From positions 35,318-99,317 of the forward strand of contig CAZKCM010000006.1 of NCBI GenBank assembly GCA_964551315.1: a DNA stretch of 64,000 nucleotides. The letters are read 5' to 3'. Under the pieces are notes generated by a model. The model was not told the DNA's origin. It did no database searches and saw only the letters and a list, made by a program, of their open reading frames with translations. This DNA comes from Virgifigura sp964551315. GTDB lineage: Bacteria > Pseudomonadota > Alphaproteobacteria > Dongiales > Dongiaceae. Positions 41,349 through 49,226 of the stretch are shown piece by piece (the stretch's first letter is position 1; every line of letters begins with the position of its first letter). The position numbers and the translations under genes were made by a program.

Positions 41349-42197
41349 ATGGAGAACCTTTCGCCCGCCCTTCCGTCGCTACCCTCGCTGGAGCCGGGCT
41401 GGGTCTGGCTGACCGGCGCCGGCCCCGGCGATCCCGGCCTCCTGACCCTGCTCGCCCTGCGCGGGCTGGGCCAGGCGGACGTGATCGTCTACGACGCGCT
41501 GGTCGGCCCCGAGATCCTGAACCTGGCGCGCCCCGGCGCTGTCCTCGAATATGCGGGCAAGCGCGGCGGCAAGCCCTCGGCGAAGCAGCCGGACATCTCC
41601 CGCCGGCTCGTCCAGCTCGCGCGCGACGGCAAGCGCGTGCTGCGCCTCAAGGGCGGCGACCCCTTCGTGTTCGGCCGGGGCGGTGAGGAGGCCCTGACGC
41701 TGGTGGAGGCCGGGGTGCCGTTCCGCGTGGTGCCGGGCATCAGCGCCGGGATCGGCGGCCTTGCCTATGCCGGAATTCCCGTGACCCATCGCGACGTCAA
41801 CTCGGCGGTCGCCTTCGTCACCGGTCACGACACCAACGGGATCGTCCCCGACTCCGTCGACTGGAACGCGCTTGCCCGCGGCGCGCCGGTGCTGGTGCTC
41901 TACATGGCGCTGAAGCACATCGCGACGATCGCCGAACGGCTCCGCGCCGCCGGGCGCCGCGGTGACGAGCCGGTGGCGGTGGTCAGCCGCGCCACGACGG
42001 CGGGGCAGCGGGTGCTGGAGACGACGCTCGACGCCTGCGCCGCGGCGGTGGCCGACAGCGGCATCGAGCCGCCGGCCCTCGTCGTGGTCGGCGAGGTGGT
42101 GCGCCTGCGCGCGGCCCTCGACTGGCTGGGCGCGCTTGACGGCCGAGCCCTGGTGCCGGACCCGCTCCAGCGGCGCGGCCGCAGCGAGGCTGGGTGA
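41349..42197 (+). CDS. cobA: Uroporphyrinogen-III C-methyltransferase
   Basis: SAM-dependent enzyme making precorrin-2 from uroporphyrinogen III, the branch point to B12 and siroheme; 282 residues, stand-alone (no CysG dehydrogenase/ferrochelatase part). Motifs: GWVWLTGAGPGDPGLLTLLA, VIVYDALVGPEILN, YAGKRGGKPSAKQPDI, LRLKGGDPFVFGRGGEEA and PGISAGIGGLAYAGIPVTHR. The start at 41349 is favoured; another ATG at 41341 is out of frame. Its stop overlaps the cobB start. Confidence 0.95.
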   Translation: MENLSPALPSLPSLEPGWVWLTGAGPGDPGLLTLLALRGLGQADVIVYDALVGPEILNLARPGAVLEYAGKRGGKPSAKQPDISRRLVQLARDGKRVLRLKGGDPFVFGRGGEEALTLVEAGVPFRVVPGISAGIGGLAYAGIPVTHRDVNSAVAFVTGHDTNGIVPDSVDWNALARGAPVLVLYMALKHIATIAERLRAAGRRGDEPVAVVSRATTAGQRVLETTLDACAAAVADSGIEPPALVVVGEVVRLRAALDWLGALDGRALVPDPLQRRGRSEAG

Positions 42198-43609
42198 GAG
42201 TGGCGATGGGCGCGCAAGCCGCCGGGATCTCGACCCTATCCCCTTCCGCAAACGGGGCGGCGATGCCGGCCGGGCCCGGCCTCATCATTGCGGCGCCCGC
42301 CTCGGGCAGCGGAAAGACGACCGTCACCCTGGCGCTGCTGAGGCGCTTCCGCCGCGACGGGGTGGCGGTGGCGTCCTTCAAGATCGGGCCCGATTACATC
42401 GACCCCGGATTTCACGCCGCGGCGAGCGGGCGGGATTGCCCGAACCTCGATCCCTGGGCGATGCGGCCGGCGACGGTCGCGCGCCTGCTGCGGTCGGTTC
42501 AGGACGGCGCGGAACTCGTCCTCGGCGAAGGCGTGATGGGGCTGTTCGACGGCGCGGTGGACGGCACCGGATCGACCGCCGACGTTGCGGCGCTGACCGG
42601 CTGGCCGGTGGTGCTGGTGGTCGATGTGCGTGGCCAGGCGGCCTCGGCCGCCGCGCTCCTGCGTGGCTTCGCTGGGCACCGGGCGGACGTCCATGTGGCC
42701 GGGGTGATCTTCAACCGGGTCGGCGGACCAGCGCACGCCGCCTTGCTGCGTCGCGCGGTCGCGCCGCTCGGGATCCCGGTCTTGGGCTGCCTGCCGCGGT
42801 CGGACGACCTCACCTTGCCGGAGCGCCATCTCGGCCTCGTCCCGGCGGGCGAACGCGCCGATCTTGCGGCCTTTCTGGAGCGCGCGGCGGAGCGGGTGGC
42901 GGAGCATCTCGACCTGCCGGCGCTGCGCGCCCTGGCGACGCCGCCGCGTCTTCCGCCGGAGGGCGGCAGGGGAGAGGCGGAGGGCCTGCCGCCCCTGGGG
43001 CAGCGGATCGCCGTCGCCCGCGACGCCGCCTTCGCCTTCGCCTATCCGGCGTTGCTCGAAGGGTGGCGCGCGGCGGGCGCCGAGATCCGCTTCTTCTCGC
43101 CCCTGGCGGACGAGGCGCCGGCCGTGGACGCCGACGCGGTCTATCTCCCGGGAGGCTATCCGGAACTGCACGCCGGGCGCCTCGCGGGCAACGCCGCGTT
43201 CCTCGACGGGCTGCGCGGCGCGGCGGCGCGCGGCGCCACGGTCTTCGGCGAATGCGGCGGCTACATGGTGCTGGGCGCCGGCCTCGTCGACGCGGAGGGG
43301 CGGCGCCACGCCATGGCCGGGTTGCTGCCGCTGGAGACCTCCTTCGCCGAGCGGCGGCTGCATCTCGGCTACCGCCAGGCTCGGCTGTCCGGCGCCTGTG
43401 CCCTGGGCGCGGCCGGTCAGGGCTTCCGCGGCCACGAGTTCCACTATGCCTCCATTCTCGACGAAGGTTCCGGCGAGCCGCTGTTCGACTGCCGCGACGC
43501 CGCCGGCCGGGCGCTCGGCCCCGCGGGGCGCCGCCGCGGCGCGGTCTTCGGCTCCTTCGTCCATCTGATCGACCGGGCGGCCGAGTCGCCCGCCGGAGAG
43601 GCCCGATGA
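42194..43609 (+). CDS. cobB: Cobyrinic (hydrogenobyrinic) acid a,c-diamide synthase
   Basis: Glutamine-dependent amidotransferase, 471 residues (CbiA). The N-terminal synthetase half has the P-loop IIAAPASGSGKTTVTLALLR, FKIGPDYIDPGFH and VLGEGVMGLFDGAVDG; the C-terminal glutaminase half has VYLPGGYPELHAGRLAGN and the nucleophile cysteine in FGECGGYMVLGAGL. GTG 42194 overlaps the cobA stop and is the most upstream start; ATG 42206 is an alternative. With cobalt inserted early the substrate would be cobyrinic acid. Confidence 0.93.
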   Translation: MRVAMGAQAAGISTLSPSANGAAMPAGPGLIIAAPASGSGKTTVTLALLRRFRRDGVAVASFKIGPDYIDPGFHAAASGRDCPNLDPWAMRPATVARLLRSVQDGAELVLGEGVMGLFDGAVDGTGSTADVAALTGWPVVLVVDVRGQAASAAALLRGFAGHRADVHVAGVIFNRVGGPAHAALLRRAVAPLGIPVLGCLPRSDDLTLPERHLGLVPAGERADLAAFLERAAERVAEHLDLPALRALATPPRLPPEGGRGEAEGLPPLGQRIAVARDAAFAFAYPALLEGWRAAGAEIRFFSPLADEAPAVDADAVYLPGGYPELHAGRLAGNAAFLDGLRGAAARGATVFGECGGYMVLGAGLVDAEGRRHAMAGLLPLETSFAERRLHLGYRQARLSGACALGAAGQGFRGHEFHYASILDEGSGEPLFDCRDAAGRALGPAGRRRGAVFGSFVHLIDRAAESPAGEAR

Positions 43610-43750
43610 CGCGGGTCTCGACGACGCGATTCGGCACGTCCGAACCGCCTTGCCCCGGCGGTCGAAAAGGGGCATGTTCACGCTGCCGGTCGGGCTTCCG
43701 GGCCTTGCGGCAGATTTCCGCGAAGCCGCTCTATCGTTAGGGGAGACACC

Positions 43751-43951
43751 ATGCTGCATTCGGATCTGTCCTCGACCCGCCGCGCCGCTTCGGCGCAGGC
43801 CGCCGCCGGCCGTACCGTCGCCGTGCTGCCGGCCCTCCTTGCCGCCTTGTTCGGCGTCCTCATCCTGTGGGGCGTCGGGTTCGCCGGGGCGGACGTCCTC
43901 CACAATGCCGCCCATGACGGGCGCCACGCCTTCGCCTTCCCCTGCCACTGA
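43751..43951 (+). CDS. cbtB: Cobalt transporter subunit CbtB
   Basis: 66-residue protein with one membrane helix (about residues 24-46) and the family's C-terminal metal-binding signature ending HDGRHAFAFPCH. CbtB is usually next to cbtA and under B12 control. AGGGGAG precedes the ATG. The 140-nt gap after cobB has no visible riboswitch, so regulation here may be by read-through or another mechanism. Confidence 0.9.
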   Translation: MLHSDLSSTRRAASAQAAAGRTVAVLPALLAALFGVLILWGVGFAGADVLHNAAHDGRHAFAFPCH

Positions 43952-43978
43952 GCGGCGGCTGACGTCGGAGGCCCTTCG

Positions 43979-44713
43979 ATGTTCCGCAGGATCGTTTTCG
44001 TCGCCGCGCTCGCCGGCCTGATCGCCGGCGTCTTCGTGACCGCGGCGCAGGCGGTGCGCGTCATTCCGCTGATCCTTGAGGCCGAGACCTACGAGGCGAG
44101 CGCCCCCGCTTCCGACCACACCCATGGCGCTGTGCATGACCACGACCACGCCGCTGCCCACGGTGACGCCCATGGGGCGGCGGCCGGGGCGCACCACCAC
44201 GGCGAGGATGCCTGGGCGCCGGAGGACGGGGTGGAGCGCATGGCCTATACGCTGCTCACGAACGTGCTCGCGAGCATCGGCTTCGGCCTGCTGCTCGCCG
44301 CCGCTTTCGCCCTGCGCGGCGGGGCCGACTGGCGCAGCGGCCTCTACTGGGGCCTGGCGGGATTCGCCACCTTCACCCTGGCCCCGGCCCTCGGTCTGCC
44401 GCCGGAGATTCCGGGCGCCGAGGCGGCGCCGCTCCTCGACCGGCAGCTCTGGTGGGTCGGCGCGGTGCTGGCGACCGGCGGGGGGCTGGCCCTTCTGTTC
44501 CTGGTGCGGCGTCCGGTCTGGATGGCGGCGGGTGCGGCCCTTCTCGTTCTGCCGCACCTGATCGGCGCGCCGCAGCCTGAAACGCATGGCGGCCTCGCGC
44601 CCGAAAGCCTGGCGCGCGACTTCGTCGTCGCGGCGCTGGTCACGAGCTTCCTGTTCTGGCTGGTCCTCGGCTCGCTGACCGGCTTCTTCTACAAGCGGCT
44701 CGCCGCCGCCTGA
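43979..44713 (+). CDS. cbtA: Cobalt transporter subunit CbtA
   Basis: Membrane protein of 244 residues with about six hydrophobic segments, predicted as the main subunit of a B12-linked cobalt permease. The N-terminal helix (IVFVAALAGLIAGVFVTAAQ) is followed by a histidine-rich segment with HTHGAVHDHDHAAAHGDAHG, as is typical of CbtA. It begins 27 nt after cbtB. Cobalt import fits the cobalt-demanding pathway encoded upstream. Confidence 0.9.
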   Translation: MFRRIVFVAALAGLIAGVFVTAAQAVRVIPLILEAETYEASAPASDHTHGAVHDHDHAAAHGDAHGAAAGAHHHGEDAWAPEDGVERMAYTLLTNVLASIGFGLLLAAAFALRGGADWRSGLYWGLAGFATFTLAPALGLPPEIPGAEAAPLLDRQLWWVGAVLATGGGLALLFLVRRPVWMAAGAALLVLPHLIGAPQPETHGGLAPESLARDFVVAALVTSFLFWLVLGSLTGFFYKRLAAA

Positions 44714-44725
44714 TCCCGGTTGCGT

Positions 44726-44750
44726 CCCTCCCCCGCGGCGCGGGGGAGGG
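44726..44750. repeat. GC-rich palindrome after cbtA, related to the in-gene elements
   Basis: CCCTCCCCCGC/GCGGGGGAGGG, 11-bp arms around a 3-nt loop, 12 nt after the cbtA stop. The arm sequence matches the core of the elements inside cobH and cbiG-cobJ. It could also terminate cbtBA transcription. Confidence 0.6.
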
Positions 44751-44953
44751 AAGGGGCGGTTATCCCCCGCCGAGAAAGCCGAACAAACAACCCCATGCAA
44801 AGGCGGAAACGGCGCCTCGGGTATCGCGCCGGCAACGTTTGAGGGACCCCGCCGGCGACTCCGGCCGTGGGGAGCGTTTGCGTCTCTTGCCGCAAGGGAG
44901 GTCGGCGGTGCGCGGCAGACCGCTGGACCCGGACCCGGAACCCGCCGCTTCCC

Positions 44954-45919
44954 TCAGCGCAACTTGAAGGCGACGGGAACGACGAGCTCGAGCTCGGCCT
45001 GCTGCATGTTGTCCGGCATCGCCGGCACGGGCGACGCGCGCTGAATCATGGCCTTGACCTCGCGGTCCAGCGCGGGATAGCCGGAGCTCTTGACGATCTC
45101 GAACGACAGGACGCGGCCCTTCCTGTCGATCACGAACCGCAGGGTCGCCGTGCCTTCCTGGCGACGCAATTGGGCGCGCCGGGGATATTCCTTGTGCTGT
45201 TCCAGCCAGGCGCTCAGGATCGCCAGATATCCGGGATCCGCGCCCGGTTGGCCGCCGCCCGTGACGCTCTCACCGCTGCCGGCATCCGGGGCGGATCGGG
45301 TGCCGCTCCGGCCGCCGACGCCGGCCACCTGCGGCGGTACGGGGGCCGGATCTGGCTTCGCCTCGGCGGCGGGCGCGATCGCGGCCAGGGACTTCGGCGG
45401 CGGGGATGCGGTCGACGCCAGCGGGCGGGGCGCTTCCGGTTTGACGGGTGCCGGCGGCGGGGGGACGATCTCGCGGGGCGGCTCCGGCTCGGTCATCGCG
45501 ACCACCGGCGCCTCGGCCACCTGCTCCACCGTCTCGACGGCTTCGACCGGCGGCACGGCCTCGGCCTCCACCGGTTCTGCCGGCGACACCGTCGGCTCGA
45601 CGGGGGGCGCCACCTCTGTCGCGTCGACGGTCTCGACCGGTTCTGCGGCTTCGACCGTTTCGGCGGGCTCGACGGCTTCTACGGCATCCACCGTTTCAAC
45701 GGGTTCGACGGCTTCGACCTCCTCAAGCTCCGGCGCGGTCGCCGTTACCTCGCCGCCCGGGGCGCCGCCCATGGGGCCGAGAGAGGCGACGATGCCGCCG
45801 ACGCCCGCCGCGGCCGCGCCGCTCGGCTCGGCCTGGAACCGAAGAAGCATCAGGGCGACCGCGCAGCCATGCGCAAGCGCGGAGGCGGCGACGGCCCAGG
45901 ATCCGACCGGGGCCCTCAC
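44954..45919 (-). CDS. tonB: TonB-family energy transducer with long acidic/proline-rich periplasmic linker
   Basis: 321-residue TonB-like protein linking the ExbBD proton channel to outer-membrane receptors. One N-terminal membrane helix (about 8-28) is followed by about 190 residues of low complexity: degenerate VE repeats (VEAVEPVETVDAVEAVEP and similar, about 65-130), then a proline-rich stretch. The C-terminal TonB domain (about 230-321) contains YPRRAQLRRQEGTATLRFVI and SGYPALDREVKAMIQRASP. The start is GTG, 3 nt after the exbD stop. The VE repeats replace the usual EPxxP/KP spacer. The receptor is not in the window; corrinoid or metal uptake is plausible from context. Confidence 0.88.
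   Translation of the reverse strand: MRAPVGSWAVAASALAHGCAVALMLLRFQAEPSGAAAAGVGGIVASLGPMGGAPGGEVTATAPELEEVEAVEPVETVDAVEAVEPAETVEAAEPVETVDATEVAPPVEPTVSPAEPVEAEAVPPVEAVETVEQVAEAPVVAMTEPEPPREIVPPPPAPVKPEAPRPLASTASPPPKSLAAIAPAAEAKPDPAPVPPQVAGVGGRSGTRSAPDAGSGESVTGGGQPGADPGYLAILSAWLEQHKEYPRRAQLRRQEGTATLRFVIDRKGRVLSFEIVKSSGYPALDREVKAMIQRASPVPAMPDNMQQAELELVVPVAFKLR
45480..45730. repeat. Degenerate tandem repeats encoding the VE-rich TonB linker
   Basis: Within tonB the DNA repeats short units resembling ACCGTTTCGACGGCTTCGAC, giving Val-Glu-rich peptide repeats of about 6 residues. Length changes by slippage in multiples of three would keep the frame and alter only linker length. Confidence 0.5.
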
Positions 45920-45922
45920 GGC

Positions 45923-46393
45923 TCATTCTCCCGTCGTCGCGTCCGCAGCGCCATTGCCCGCGCCGTCGGAAGCGCCATGGGCAATGAGCGATACCTTCGC
46001 GAAGCCGGCTGTCGACACCTGGCCCATGATCGTCATGATCTGCCCATAGGACAGGCTTCGGTCCCCCCGCACATACACCACCGTCTCGGGGTCGGCGTTC
46101 GCTGCCAGCTCGGTCAACCGCGGCAACACGGCATCCGGCGCCAGCGCCTCCTCGCGGAGGAACACGCGGCCTTCTGCGTCGATGGTGACGATGATCGGCT
46201 CGCGCGGTTGTGCCAGCTTGGCGGCGCTGGTTTTCGGCAACTGTACGGGAACGCCGACCGTCATGAGGGGCGCGGCCACCATGAAGATGATCAGCAGAAC
46301 CAGCATCACGTCGACGAGCGGCGTGACGTTGATCTCGGCCAGCGGGCGATAGCCCGAGTCGCCGCTGCCAGTGTCCAACGGAGCCATGCCCAT
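45923..46393 (-). CDS. exbD: ExbD biopolymer transport protein
   Basis: 156-residue subunit of the proton-driven ExbBD motor. A short cytoplasmic N-terminus (PLAEINVTPLVDVMLVLLII) carries the membrane-embedded proton-carrying aspartate of the VDVML motif; the rest is a periplasmic domain with VYVRGDRSLSYGQIMTIMG. The ATG at 46391-46393 shares one base with the exbB stop (TGATG); a GTG one codon earlier is also possible. Order on the minus strand: secreted protein, exbB, exbD, tonB. Confidence 0.92.
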   Translation of the reverse strand: MGMAPLDTGSGDSGYRPLAEINVTPLVDVMLVLLIIFMVAAPLMTVGVPVQLPKTSAAKLAQPREPIIVTIDAEGRVFLREEALAPDAVLPRLTELAANADPETVVYVRGDRSLSYGQIMTIMGQVSTAGFAKVSLIAHGASDGAGNGAADATTGE

Positions 46394-47121
46394 CACTCGG
46401 CGGCCTCCGCCCGCGGGTGGGGGGCACCGCGCGCCATGCGGTTGCCCAGCGTTCCGACCGCCGCGTTCAGCCGTTGCGCCTGCCGGCCGAGGGCGGTTGA
46501 GATCTTGTTGTAGGCGATCACCGCCGGGATGGCCGCCACGAGGCCGAGCGCGGTCGCGAACAGCGCCTCGGCGATGCCCGGCGCCACCACGGCGAGGCTG
46601 GTGTCGTTCGACTGGGCGATTGCGGTGAAGCTGTTCATGATGCCCCAGACCGTCCCGAACAGCCCGACGAAGGGCGCCGCCGACCCGACGGTCGCCAGGA
46701 ACGGCAGACCGGTTTCCATCTCGCGGAGCCCGGCCGACAGGGCGGCGCGCATGGCGCGTTCGATCCGCTCACGCCGTTCGGCGCGGCTTTCGTTGTCGGA
46801 GTGATCGCGCCATTCGGCGCAGCCGGCGGCGAGAATGGCCCCGGGCACGATCCCGAGCCCGTCCGGCCCCGGCATGCCGCCGCGGGCAACCGCCGCCTCG
46901 AACCGGCGGGTATCGCGCGCGAGCCGGGTCAGGCGCGCGGCCTTATCCAGGATCACCGCCCAGCAGGCGACGGACGCCAGCAGAAGCAGGATCATGACCC
47001 CCTTCACGATCGCGTCGGCCTGGAGAAAGAGCGCGATCATCGACAACTCGTCCCCGCCCGCCGGCGCGGTCAGGGTGGCGTCGAGCGAGGCCATCGTCTG
47101 GTCGTTCAGCTGTTGGTCCAT
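46393..47121 (-). CDS. exbB: ExbB/TolQ-type proton channel protein
   Basis: 242-residue polytopic protein with three membrane segments (about residues 38-58, 140-160 and 185-205). Conserved parts are LPFLATVGSAAPFVGLFGTV, WGIMNSF and APGIAEALFATALGLVAAIP. The ATG at 47119-47121 (MDQQLNDQTM) is preferred; further upstream the frame overlaps the preceding gene and looks non-coding. Grouping with a TonB-like partner favours ExbB over TolQ. Confidence 0.92.
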   Translation of the reverse strand: MDQQLNDQTMASLDATLTAPAGGDELSMIALFLQADAIVKGVMILLLLASVACWAVILDKAARLTRLARDTRRFEAAVARGGMPGPDGLGIVPGAILAAGCAEWRDHSDNESRAERRERIERAMRAALSAGLREMETGLPFLATVGSAAPFVGLFGTVWGIMNSFTAIAQSNDTSLAVVAPGIAEALFATALGLVAAIPAVIAYNKISTALGRQAQRLNAAVGTLGNRMARGAPHPRAEAAE

Positions 47122-47159
47122 GATTCGGTCGGCCCGGTCCGGCGATGGCGGCGACGCGG

Positions 47160-47588
47160 CTACTTCACGAACGCCACGGCGCCGCGCGAGGTCGCCTCGA
47201 TGAGTTTCGTGCAATCGGCTCGGGCGCCGCTCTGGTCGACGCAGGCCATGACCTCGTTGACGAGCACCTGCCCGAGATCGGCGCAGCCGACGCCCTGGAT
47301 ATCAAAGAGCTTCACCGTTGTCTTCTCGGCCGGCAACGGGGCCGGATCGACCGCCATGCGCTTGGCGATCACGCCGCCGCCGTCGAACATGACGAGGTCG
47401 AGCTTGAACTCGGTGAAGGCGCTGCCGGTTCTGTTGTCGAAGACCAGATAGGCGCGGCAGCCATTCGCCACCGGCTCCAGCTTGTTCAACTCGATGCCCA
47501 GCGTACGCGGTTGCTGGGCCGATGCGGGCGTTGCCGCGATCGGCAGCAGGAGCGCGAGCGCCAGCATCGCCGGGCGGGTCAGGCCCAT
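47160..47588 (-). CDS. Secreted protein of unknown function, first gene of the TonB operon
   Basis: 142-residue protein with a clear signal peptide (about 1-26, MGLTRPAMLALALLLPIAAT then PASAQQ) and a compact domain with three cysteines at NGCRAYLVFDN, GVGCADLGQVL and ACVDQSG. No known domain was recognised. The start at 47588 is chosen because AAGGAG is correctly spaced before it; a neighbouring ATG at 47594 abuts the ribosome site. It lies 38 nt before exbB, so it is probably co-expressed and could be a periplasmic partner of the TonB system. Confidence 0.75.
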   Translation of the reverse strand: MGLTRPAMLALALLLPIAATPASAQQPRTLGIELNKLEPVANGCRAYLVFDNRTGSAFTEFKLDLVMFDGGGVIAKRMAVDPAPLPAEKTTVKLFDIQGVGCADLGQVLVNEVMACVDQSGARADCTKLIEATSRGAVAFVK

Positions 47589-47672
47589 CGTCATCTCCTT
47601 CGCCGTATCGATGCCGGGGATGCCCCCGGGTGAGTCCAGGAGCTTATAGCAGCGAATCGACGCCATGGAAAC

Positions 47673-47685
47673 GCGAATCATTCGC
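47673..47685. promoter_or_regulatory. Fur-like palindrome upstream of the TonB operon
   Basis: GCGAATCATTCGC, perfect 6-bp arms around one base, matching the core of the Fur box (GATAATCATTATC) at 9 of 13 positions. It lies 85 nt upstream of the first gene. On the minus strand a weak promoter follows (TTTCCA, then TATAAG about 17 nt later), so a bound regulator would overlap the -35 region. The family of the regulator (Fur, Zur, Mur or Irr) is inference. Confidence 0.42.
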
Positions 47686-47787
47686 ATTCGCAGTACGGCC
47701 CTCGCCCGAAACGGCCGGGAAAGGGCGCTTTTCTGCGGCGGACGCCTTCCCGTGGTAAACGGACCGCGCGGCCGTAGGGCGGGCCGG

Positions 47788-48630
47788 TTATCCGCTCGCC
47801 GTTATCTCGCGGTAGCGCCTGCGGACCTTCTGGGTGAGCGGGCCGGGCTCGCCGTTACCGATCGTTCGGTCCTCGATGCGCGCGAGCGGCGCGATCTCGA
47901 CGAGGCTGTTCGTCAGGAAGGCCTCTTCGGCGCGGGCAAGGTCGCCGGCTTCGATGGGGGCTTCCTGGGCCGCGACGCCGAGGTCGCGGGCGAGGTCGAG
48001 GATCAGGGCGCGGGTGATTCCGGGCAGGAGGCCTTCCTCCGGCGGCGGCGTGCGGAGCGCGCCGTCGATCACCAGGAACAGGTTGCCGTGGCTGCCGCTC
48101 GCGACGCGGTCCTTCGTGTTGAGAAGGATGACCTCCTCGAAGCCGCGGGCGGCCGCTTCGCGCAGGGCGAGGACGTTGTCGAGATAGCCCAGCGTCTTGA
48201 GTCGCGCGGCGGGGGAGCGGTCGTTGCGGCGGATCGAGGCGATGGCGGCCTTGCGCGGGCGCGCCTCGGGCGCGGCATAGGCCGCGGCGGTGATCATCAG
48301 CGTCGGGGTCGGCTCGGGCGGCGGCAGCAGGCCGCGCGGCCCGGCGCCGCGGGTCAGCGTGACACGGATCGACGCATCGGATTCGGCGAGGCCGTTCGCC
48401 CGCAGAACCGCCGAAACCGCATCCGCAATCGCGGCGTCGGTCATGGGAACCGGGATGCCGAGGACCTCGGCCCCTGCCCGCAGCCGCGCGAGATGCGCGG
48501 CCAGCCGGAACGGACGGCCCCGATAGGCGCGCAGGGTCTCGAACAGCCCGTCGCCGAGCAGGAAGCCGCGGTCGGCCGGGTCGATGCGGGCCTCCGCCGG
48601 GTCGAGGAGCTTGCCGTTGAGGAAGATCAC
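47788..48630 (-). CDS. pabC: Aminotransferase class IV, probable 4-amino-4-deoxychorismate lyase
   Basis: PLP-dependent lyase (280 residues) converting aminodeoxychorismate to p-aminobenzoate and pyruvate. Motifs: NGKLLDPAEARIDPADRGFL, GDGLFETLRAY, the PLP-lysine segment RLKTLGYLDN and LLNTKDRVASGSHGNLFLV. D-amino-acid or branched-chain aminotransferases share the fold, but direct linkage after pabB and pabA makes PabC the best reading. The start is GTG 48630, overlapping the pabA stop (GTGA). Confidence 0.88.
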   Translation of the reverse strand: MIFLNGKLLDPAEARIDPADRGFLLGDGLFETLRAYRGRPFRLAAHLARLRAGAEVLGIPVPMTDAAIADAVSAVLRANGLAESDASIRVTLTRGAGPRGLLPPPEPTPTLMITAAAYAAPEARPRKAAIASIRRNDRSPAARLKTLGYLDNVLALREAAARGFEEVILLNTKDRVASGSHGNLFLVIDGALRTPPPEEGLLPGITRALILDLARDLGVAAQEAPIEAGDLARAEEAFLTNSLVEIAPLARIEDRTIGNGEPGPLTQKVRRRYREITASG

Positions 48631-49226
48631 GCGGCGTCGTCCGGCCGCGCCTGCGCGGCCTCGATCCGCAGGAAGTTCTCGAGCAGGGCGTGGCCGTGCT
48701 CGGTCAGGACCGCCTCGGGGTGGAACTGCACGCCGAAGATCGGGAGATGCCGGTGGCGGAGCGCCATGATCTCGCCTTCTTCGCTCAACGCCGTCGCCTC
48801 CAGGCACTCCGGCAGGCCGTCCGCCGCGACCACCAGCGAATGGTAGCGGGTGATGCGGAGGGGGCTGGGCAGGCCGGCGAAGATGCCGTCGCCCCGGTGG
48901 CGGAGCAGGGAGGTCTTGCCGTGCATCGGCCGCTTTGCGCGAACGACCCGGCCGCCGAAGACCTGGCCGATGCACTGGTGGCCGAGGCAGACGCCGAGCA
49001 GCGGCACCGTCCCGCCGAAGCGGGCTATCACCGCGTTCGAGACCCCCGCCTCGTTCGGGGTGCAGGGGCCGGGCGAGACGACGATGTGCGACGGGGCAAG
49101 GCGCGCGACCTCGGCGAGCGACACGGCATCGTTGCGCGCCACCGCGCAGGGCCGGCCGAGCTCGCGGATGTAGCGCGCCAGGTTGTGGGCGAAGGAGTCG
49201 TAGTTGTCGATCAAAAGGACGGTCAC
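48627..49226 (-). CDS. pabA: Aminodeoxychorismate synthase glutamine amidotransferase component
   Basis: Class I glutaminase subunit (199 residues) supplying ammonia to PabB. Catalytic triad: cysteine in LLGVCLGHQCIGQ, with His and Glu in PIFGVQFHPEAVLTEHG; the N-terminus VLLIDNYDSFAHNLARYI is typical. In many bacteria the same protein also serves anthranilate synthase; no trp genes are present here. The start is GTG 49226, overlapping pabB by 4 nt. Confidence 0.93.
   Translation of the reverse strand: MTVLLIDNYDSFAHNLARYIRELGRPCAVARNDAVSLAEVARLAPSHIVVSPGPCTPNEAGVSNAVIARFGGTVPLLGVCLGHQCIGQVFGGRVVRAKRPMHGKTSLLRHRGDGIFAGLPSPLRITRYHSLVVAADGLPECLEATALSEEGEIMALRHRHLPIFGVQFHPEAVLTEHGHALLENFLRIEAAQARPDDAA

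Noticed and set aside
43610..43750. Possible riboswitch upstream of cbtB
   Set aside because: Expected because CbtB genes are often B12-controlled, but none of the conserved blocks is present on either strand.
42236..44800. A long minus-strand open frame opposite cobB and cbtBA
   Set aside because: Antisense shadow of GC-rich coding DNA; low-complexity R/Q/G product and no ribosome site, while the plus-strand proteins are clear.
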